Source: Dryomyza anilis (taxonomy: Eukaryota; Arthropoda; Insecta; Diptera; Dryomyzidae). Taken from it: a DNA stretch of 64,000 nt. The position numbers and the translations under genes were made by a program. The notes below the pieces were generated by a model. That model was not told the DNA's origin. It did no database searches and saw nothing but the letters and a program-made list of their open reading frames with translations. Within the stretch, counting starts at the first letter, position 1, and each line of letters opens with the position of its first letter. The stretch is taken from contig OX638133.1 in assembly GCA_951804985.1 (NCBI GenBank), forward strand, positions 28,984,963 to 29,048,962. The letters run 5' to 3'. Of the stretch, positions 49,341 to 64,000 are shown in pieces.

Positions 49341-49630
49341 CGGTAGCTCAGTGGTTAGTGCGTTGGACTGCGAGTCGAAAGGTCCCCGGTTCAAGCCTGG
49401 ACTGGGGCTAACAACATCTTTTCATAGAAACATTTTTCTATACCGCGCTACCTCTCGGCAGTAAATGGCAAACCTCCGAGAGTAAAAACATTGCCTATGA
49501 AAAGCTCTCACCCGCCGTTCGGATTCGGCAATAAACTGTAGGTCCCACCACTTTGAGTACAAATATAACACGCACAGCTCAAAATGGCATACCTTTCACG
49601 CATACCTTTTTTAACGCATACCTTTTACCT
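49341..49630 (+). mobile_element. tRNA-derived SINE, copy 1
   Basis: The head has an A box (GTAGCTCAGTGGTTAG) and a B box (GGTTCAAGCC) spaced as in a tRNA, but the acceptor stem does not pair and the sequence continues into a non-tRNA body (CTACCTCTCGGCAGTAAATG, GAAAAGCTCTCACCC). The tail is a short GCATACCTTTT tandem repeat. It ends about 70 nt before the start of pseudogene G. The second copy is at 51894-52197. Confidence 0.8.
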
Positions 49631-49700
49631 AAAACTTAAAAAATAACTTTATTTCAAGATTAGACATTTTCGGATTATTGTGAAATAAATTTAAAAAAAA

Positions 49701-51438
49701 ATGGCAGCAACCATAGATTACGACGCAGAAACTAAAATTTGGCAATCCTGCAATAAACCACAATTCGAATATGTGAATGCAACGATCGGCGATTTGTTTA
49801 TGAAAAATACTAAAATCTTCGAAGTGCTGGAGAGACATTTTGATACTGGTATGGATCGAACCATGTCTGAAATTTACAGAGATTCAGTTACGGTAGCCAT
49901 TAATTTGCGTGAACTGGGCTTGAAACAGGGCCATGTTGTGGTATTCTATTCAAATAATAATGCCAAAATAACTCCCTTAACAATGGGCTGTTATTTTAAT
50001 GGGTCTGTCTGTGAATTATTTTGAGTTGAATTTTAATAATGGTAAGTTTATGGGTTCTATGAAGCTTGTCAAGAAATTGTTGACTAAATTCACTTTTTTT
50101 TTCTTCGTATAGCCTATCAGAAGTTTACACTTGAACTACTCTCTCCCACCAAGATACTATTCCAGGAGGAGTACAGAACACACATTGAGACTATTGTGAA
50201 ACATATAAATGTACCAAATTTGAAACATTTGATTTCTATTGATGGCACCAGTGAATCTATACTTTTCAAATCCATTGCTGAAGCAGAGATTTCAAACATT
50301 GTGCCACCCACATTGGGCGATCCACAGCAGGTAGTAGCGTCGTATATGCTCACCTCAGGTTCTACGGGTCTACCAAGAGCGGTGTCCCTCACTCACGCTT
50401 CGATGTTGCGAGGCATAGTGAATTTTTGGAACGAACCACGACATCGCTTGGATATTACCAAGCACTCTATTGTAACATCCTTTAGTCCCTTACGTTGGAT
50501 CATTCAAGCCATACTGATGTTAGAGTCGCTACACTTGGGAGTTCAAAGAGTGTGCGTTTTTAAGAATCCGACTGGTGACATCGGACGCGATATCATACGT
50601 AGTAAACGCATAACACATTTAGTCAGTATGCCTAACCTACTTCAAAACATACTAAAGTTCATCGATGCGAAGGACTTAGATGCTTGGGACTCACTGCAAT
50701 GTTTGCTGGTAGTGGGAGAGGCACCAACGCCAATTGTGCTCGAATTAACAGAGAAATTAGCACCCAAAGTAGTACTTTGTCGTGGTTATGTCATGACGGA
50801 AATGTGCGGAATTATTACAATCGATGGTTATCTTTCGAATAGTTTGGAGTTGAAACTTTTGAATGACCATGGCGAATGAAAAATGGCCAACTGGCTGTAC
50901 GTGCGCCCGTTCCTATAATGGGTTATTTAAATGTCAGCCGGGAGAAAGATTTTTACGAAGAGGGTTTCTTTAATACTGGAGATTATGGCTATATAGATGA
51001 TAATAAAGCACTAAATGTGATTGCCAGATATAAGAATTTAGTTCGTTGCAAAGATGTCGTTGTAAGCATAAATAATTCTATTTTTATTTGGTTTTTTTTA
51101 ACTCTTCTATTTCTTTAGTTAATACCAAATCAGGTGAAGATTTAATAAATGCTTTACCGGAAATTTCCGCATCTATTTTAGTAGGCTACCGCAAAACTGC
51201 ATTGGCTACAGAAGATACAGCCGCATTATGTATTGCGTTAGCGCCGGAGGTTGTGACCACTGCAGATAAACTATACGCTAAAATCAGAGAACTCTTGGGA
51301 CATCAACTTGAACTGCAACAAGCTGATATTTTTGAAGATATTGAAATAATACATAAATTACCATTATCGAGCTGTGGCAAGGTGGAGCGAGTCGTCTTAA
51401 TAAAACAAGCGATGCAGAATCATCTGGCCGCATCATGA
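49701..51438 (+). pseudogene. Acyl-CoA synthetase pseudogene, array gene G
   Basis: The three-exon layout is still recognisable: 49701..50041, 50113..51061 and 51119..51438. There is an extra A near 49998 (TTTTAATGGG for TTTTATGGG), a 13 nt loss near 50875 giving a TGA at 50877, and a one-base loss near 51132 in exon 3. GYGMTE has become GYVMTE. Three residues are missing in exon 1 (in frame). It keeps the seven residues lost in C-F (NEPRHRLDI) and so belongs to the A/B side. The usual TATA region is absent; a SINE lies there instead. It ends 178 bp from the convergent KMO gene. Confidence 0.88.
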
Positions 51439-51616
51439 GATCATTAATAAAACGGTTTATAAAAATGGTTTATAAAATATTTTATTTTAAAATAGGCTCT
51501 GTTAACTAATTTAATATAAGTGGTTTAATTGTGGTTTTCTAATTTACAATTAACAGTAAAATATTATTACAAATTAATGAATATTATTTTTTAATTTGTT
51601 TTGTATTATTAATTTT

Positions 51617-58735
<7,119 letters not shown>

Positions 58736-61700
58736 CGCAATCTTAATTTTTTTTAATATATTAATGCACGTCTATTTAATCTTATTTAAAAATATTACAA
58801 TTTCTTTTAGCACTTTTCGTTTCGCATGAAATATTTTATTTGAAAAATGAAAAAGACGTCAACCTTTTTCTACCGTTGATGTGAACGTAATGAAAGACTA
58901 ACGCCACACACTGAATGCTAATTGTCTTTGGATGTTGTGACTGAATATTAGTGATGTTAAATAATACGAAACCTTTGTATTTTTGAATATTTTATAAACT
59001 AACTACATATTTTATTATTTTTTATACACACAGCTTATTCGATTCTCTCAACCGTTAAATCGGTTGTTATAGCCAACATTGAAATGCTCGGATTACAACC
59101 AATTTAGAACAGTTTAAGTACCTCTTTATGTATTTTTAGACGAAAGCGACGTAATTTAAAACAAATTTCATTGTTTTAAATGTCAAATGACAAGAAATCC
59201 ATATTCATTGACGTAAAAATTTCCTTTCGTCGTAATTCAGAATGTGAGTTTACATAATAAATCAAGAGTGGTTACACCAACCAATTTATATTTAATTAAT
59301 ATTTAATTTCGTAAAATACACGAATAATTCGTAAAATACGCGAAACATTTGAAATTTCTATTTATTTCCAAAATTATATTTTACGAACGATACGTATATA
59401 TTACGAATCAATATTCGTAAAATTAAAACAACAACAAAATTACGAATATTTCGTTTAAATTACGAAACTTTCATTATAATATTTTCTATGACCATTTGTT
59501 TAAGAATGAATAACATATTTTACGAATGAGCTTTGCATTTAAACTTTCGTAAATTCTGAGTGTATATTATTTTTTACGAAACATCGTTTTTGTACGAATA
59601 TTTAGTAAAAAAAGAAATACGTTTGGGGATAATTAGTAAAAACAAAAATACATTTTTTTTGATATCGCGATCGCAAGCAGAAAGTTATAAAATACAAACA
59701 GCTTTAAAATGGGTTCTGTGTGAATTCTGTTTGTGTCAAGAGTGCAAAAGTATCAAATCAGAGCATTTCAGATTTGTTTGAATAAATCGTCATTTTCATC
59801 GTCAGTTTCTTTTTAAACGTGTATTTTACGAAAGATTCGTAAAATGTTTTATATGTTTCATAATACTTACGAATTCTATCGTTAATAGTACAAATACTTT
59901 TGTAAAGTGGAGAAATACATTCGTAAAACACAAATATTCAATAAATTACGAATCATTCGAATTATGTACGAATTACTTTCGTATGTAAATCTACGAATAG
60001 TTTCGTAAAATAAACAAAAATTTATTCGTAATTTTATTTTTGTGTATTTTAAGAAATATTTCGTGGATAAATTTCATGAACTTTACATAATAAATCTCAT
60101 CTTTAATACGATTCTATACCAAAAGAGTTTATCTTATCAAAAATAACGGCATGATGACAAATTTAGACAGTAAAAAATGTTTAAAAATAAACTTGACTCA
60201 TTTTTGCACCAAGTCAATCAATTTTAATACTCATCCAAATTGGGAAAAATTACTTTTATGGATTTTCCTTGGATATCAAAGGTAATTTTCTTCTTTTCAA
60301 AATGTCTCTCATTTGAATACAACCGGACAGTCTTCAGTACTAAGAACTCATAACTGAATAATACATATAATTTAGATATGATTATTGGACAGAACCATAA
60401 ATATTTAATTTAACCAATTCGAATACAAAGTATTCGGTTTATTCATATTCACTAATAAAGCACACATCGCGCCGTAAGAAAATCCACAGACAGTCGGTAT
60501 CATACATATGTTGAAAACACACACGAACTAAACTATACCACGTCAACGCGGTATTTATGAAGATGTTGCGCACCCCTGTCCCCCCCATTCGGTTATCAGT
60601 GTGGCGACACAACGCGACGAGGCTGCGACGAAGCCATAGAAATTCAAATTCTTCGCGGTAACGTTATCTAGATTGTCAAGTCGTTCGTAATCGTCGGCGA
60701 TGCAGCACCTAAAACATCAAATGTCGCAAAAATAATTCAATTCATAGATTTCCATCGATCTATGCACTATGCGAGATGAGGTTGATTACTGGGTCAAGTA
60801 TAGGTTTCAGTGACAGTGATTGTTTTCGAATCAATTGCAATTGCGGTACATTGTAGACGAAACCTTGTTAATGCGTTTCTCAATCGGGGATCTAACTGCG
60901 CCGCTATCTATGCTTATAAAAAACACTTTGTTTTAATTGCTACGTTATTCGAGGTACAGGCGTCGTATGAGCAACATTAATACTTGAGATTTCGTTACGA
61001 AATACTGCTAGCGATCAGTAGTAGATGATTGTAATTCTCTTTTTCTGAATTCTTGGCTGTTACTAGATGAATATATAATTTGAATCAATATTTTTATCAA
61101 TTGATTGATAGAAACGAGTTGTAGGGGAATTTTTATATACATTAACTATTATTTTGTTGTAATTTTTGTATTCAATTTTAAAATAGTTTCAAAAATATAA
61201 CTGTAGTATATTAATTGGTTCAGTTTTCACTTTGCTATAGAGGTATTCCACAGAAAATCAAGTCAAAATTAAGAAATCCCAAGACACAAAACTGTGGTTT
61301 TATAATACAAAAAACAATTCCGTAAAGGATTCGTTTTATCGATACGTATAAGGTTCAGGAAACGGATAAATAAAAACAATAAAAGGTATTCGAATCTGTT
61401 GAAAAGACGTTTTAACTGACCATGATGCTTAACAAACAAGGAGTAAGTCCGTTGATATGACGTTTCGTCAGTCCGTAATAGATGTGTCGACGGTCGGTAC
61501 GTACCCAAGCAACCACGGCTAGACAATTGCCACAAACTATTGTGGCATTTGTGTACCTTTTAAGTTACCTCTGACACCAGTGTTGTAAACTAATAATATG
61601 TAGTCCCAAAGAGGTGACTAATAACATGTATAGAACATACGCAATAATATGTCGCAATGTTAACTTTGTTGCTATTAGGTGGCAAAAAGTGGCAAATTAT

Positions 61701-62046
61701 TAAATGTGTTATGTTCCATATATGTGGCAAGTATAGAATGAAGAACCTAATAGGAACATGTTTATATATAATGTAGCTAATTAACTTTAAAATTTAATAA
61801 ATATATATTATTATACACGACATATTTATAACATCCACTATATATGTTAATGAAAAGTTGAGTTGCAAAAATATACATCCGCAAAAGCATAATTTAAAAA
61901 ATAAAGAAAATCACAATTTTAATAAGTTTTTGTGTGTGCGTAAAAATTAGAGGAGGTAGTATATAAGCTTTAACCCGAAAACTTGAACCGTTTGTTAATT
62001 TAGAATTGTAGTTTGTCGAAAACTCTGTTCGTATTAACTTCTATTA
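58736..62046. other. Upstream of KMO: intergenic, no gene seen
   Basis: The KMO promoter should lie just above 58735 but I see no clear TATA box or initiator. The stretch 59280-60065 is full of ACGAAT/TTCGTAA words in both orientations, like a decayed inverted-repeat element. A GC-richer, non-repetitive patch lies at about 60470-60720 without an ORF. Confidence 0.45.
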
Positions 62047-62712
62047 TCACCAGGGTATACGAATCCTGAAAATAACTACAAACATTCAATCGCTGAAGAA
62101 TTTCCATTCATTTGATACCCATATTTACAAATGGGTAGGTGTACCGAATTTCTATTTTTTTATGTGAACCACAAGTCTTTTCGCCGGAAAACATTATTAT
62201 CATGTATTTGAGCATGATGTCAATATATATTTGACCAAAAAAGTTTACCTAAGCACGTATACATAAAAAGTGATCTTTATATGTACATTTTATATGAGGT
62301 ATTTGAACATAAGTGGTCGGATCATAGGTCACAATGGACCGATCTCGCCAATTTTTTCGCACATACAGCGTAGGTATATTAGTAATCTAAGTTATAAGTT
62401 TTATTTATCTAGCTCTTCAATTTTAAAAGTAGTAGGGATTTCAACAGACAGACAGACAGACGGACATCGCTAAATCGACTCAGGAGGTCATGCTGATCAA
62501 GAATATATATACTTTTCCATACCGTAGATGCTTCCTTCTGGGTGTTACAAACGGCGTACCAAACTGAATATACCCTTTTCACTCTTAGTGTAGGATATAA
62601 AAAATCGAAATTCGGTACACCTACCCATTTGTAAATATGGGTATCAAATGAATGGAAATTCTTCAGCGATTGAATGTTTGTAGTTATTTTCAGGATTCGT
62701 ATACCCTGGTGA
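62047..62712. mobile_element. 666 bp element with 106 bp inverted repeats
   Basis: 62047-62152 and 62607-62712 are exact or nearly exact reverse complements (start TCACCAGGGTATACGAATCC). The interior contains the AGACAGACAGACGGACAT and GATCAAGAATATATATACTT blocks widespread in fly repeats. There is no coding capacity. Confidence 0.85.
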
Positions 62713-64000
62713 CCTATATATCACTTTGAATGGTAACCACACATATGTGTAGGGTATTTGTAGTCGGCTTAGACCGACTATAATTTTGATAATCCTAATA
62801 TTATAATTACACCTACTTTAAAATTTACCATGTGATCTAACCTTCCCAACTTGTTAGTACATTACAAACATTCACGTTAATGGCACTGCGTAGGATTTTT
62901 ATTATTTTTATTTTTAATCTACACATAAATTACAGTTCAAGTTCCAAATAGGTGAACCGAAACTTTAAGTGATCAAAACGAGCCTCGCCCCGGGGCTTTT
63001 TGACTGGCAATTGGGTGGCAAATAAGTATATTTCGCATGATTTAGAACAAACACTTTAATGGCAACTGTGTGGCTACCACTTAAGTTGCCACAACGTAGT
63101 TACTTGGTTGATGCCTTCAACCAAACGGTCGTTCGATTTAACGGTACGTTAAAGGTCCTTAATCGTATATGTTTCCGTGTATATGAAGGGGTTTCGTAAA
63201 TATATTTCTTAGAAAACATTGACATTTTAATCTTAAAACCTTTTCCAGCAATACAGGCCCTGCCGTAAAAGCTATATACACCAAATTGTATTTTAATTCG
63301 AAGCATATCTTTGGAAATATAACGTATATTGTTAAAAACTTATATGGGAATTACGTATTTAGCTACTGCAAATATGAATTACTTGATACAAACATCTGAA
63401 AATAAATAAAAAGAAGAATACATTAAATAAACAGACTATAGTTTAGTGCTTATTATCAATTGACTAATACTGTTTAATTTGTTTCATGGAACTTTACCAC
63501 TTTACTGGAACCGGTTCCGGTACCGGATATATATTTATAAAATAAGAACTGCACCCGCAAAGAATTTCACTCATGGACCCTCATATTTATTAAATCTGCT
63601 TTTTTTAATTTTTTTTAACAGTTAAACAAATAGATAATGCATTAAATTAAAATAAAAGAACAAAAATAAAATACCACAAACATGACATTGAATCTTCTTT
63701 AGCATACAAACAAGAAAATAAAATAAAAGATAAAAATATCATGTTTCCTGTCTAAAGGTTGATGAATTCGGTAGCTCAATGCGCAATTGTCTGGACCATC
63801 TAAATTTCTTAGTGCATTCAACTCTATTCAACAACATATTGACCAGGGAATGAAACCGTATCCGAAACCAGAATATGAAAATCGGAATAAATTGGTTTCC
63901 CGAATGGAAATTTAGTTCAGGGTGCGTTCGTTTCCTGATTTCAAATAAGTTAAAGATCAGGGGGTTCACATTTGTGCTTTATTTAAAATGTGACGCCATT
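62713..64000. other. Intergenic DNA to the end of the window
   Basis: AT-rich; no gene, RNA or clear repeat is recognised. The ORFs here are short and without motifs. Confidence 0.45.

Noticed and set aside
49341..49415. A tRNA gene (A and B boxes present)
   Set aside because: The acceptor stem does not pair, and an inverted second copy with the same 300 bp body and a target duplication shows it is a SINE.
316..51438. A true luciferase (light-producing) gene cluster
   Set aside because: Core motifs are shared by all fatty-acyl and 4-coumarate CoA ligases; nothing in the sequence specifies luciferin use and the C-termini lack the peroxisomal signal.

Overview
This is a eukaryotic window, AT-rich and full of mobile elements. 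It fits a higher (brachyceran, possibly calyptrate) fly: small GT-AG introns, a cinnabar-type kynurenine 3-monooxygenase, rosa-like mariners, BEL/Pao, LINE, hAT and Helitron-like remnants and a tRNA-derived SINE. The species cannot be named from sequence alone.

The left three quarters (about 0.3 to 51.4 kb) hold a head-to-tail array of seven plus-strand genes of the firefly-luciferase / 4-coumarate-CoA-ligase family of acyl-CoA synthetases, here called A to G. All have the same three exons: about 349 nt, then 974 or 953 nt, then about 320 nt, with a 57 nt last intron in most. A and B (546 and 550 aa) form one subgroup. C, D, E and F (540 aa) form another and lack seven residues after the P-loop region. 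G is a pseudogene with three frameshifts. C, D and E sit in a recent tandem duplication with 7 to 8 kb units. D and E carry a patch identical to B, which indicates gene conversion within the array.

The space between these genes is mostly nested transposons. A mariner lies in intron 1 of A. A BEL/Pao gag scrap and a LINE remnant lie before B. Between B and C is a matryoshka: an element rich in palindromes contains a 5'-truncated LINE, which contains a 2.15 kb non-autonomous hAT element (8 bp target duplication, inverted 60 bp minisatellite). Units C and D share a Helitron-like insertion whose 15 bp minisatellite differs about three-fold in length between the copies. Between E and F are a solo-LTR-like element, a second hAT-like element and a second, deleted mariner.

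The right quarter carries a complete seven-exon kynurenine 3-monooxygenase (cinnabar) gene on the minus strand (51617 to 58735, 459 aa). It is convergent with pseudogene G, and its last coding exon is separated from the rest by a 2.2 kb intron holding a SINE and a MITE. From 58.7 to 64 kb I see no gene, only AT-rich intergenic DNA and a 666 bp element with perfect 106 bp inverted repeats.

The ligase array probably makes acyl-adenylates and acyl-CoA from unknown carboxylic acids. Nothing in the sequence ties it functionally to the KMO gene beyond adjacency.
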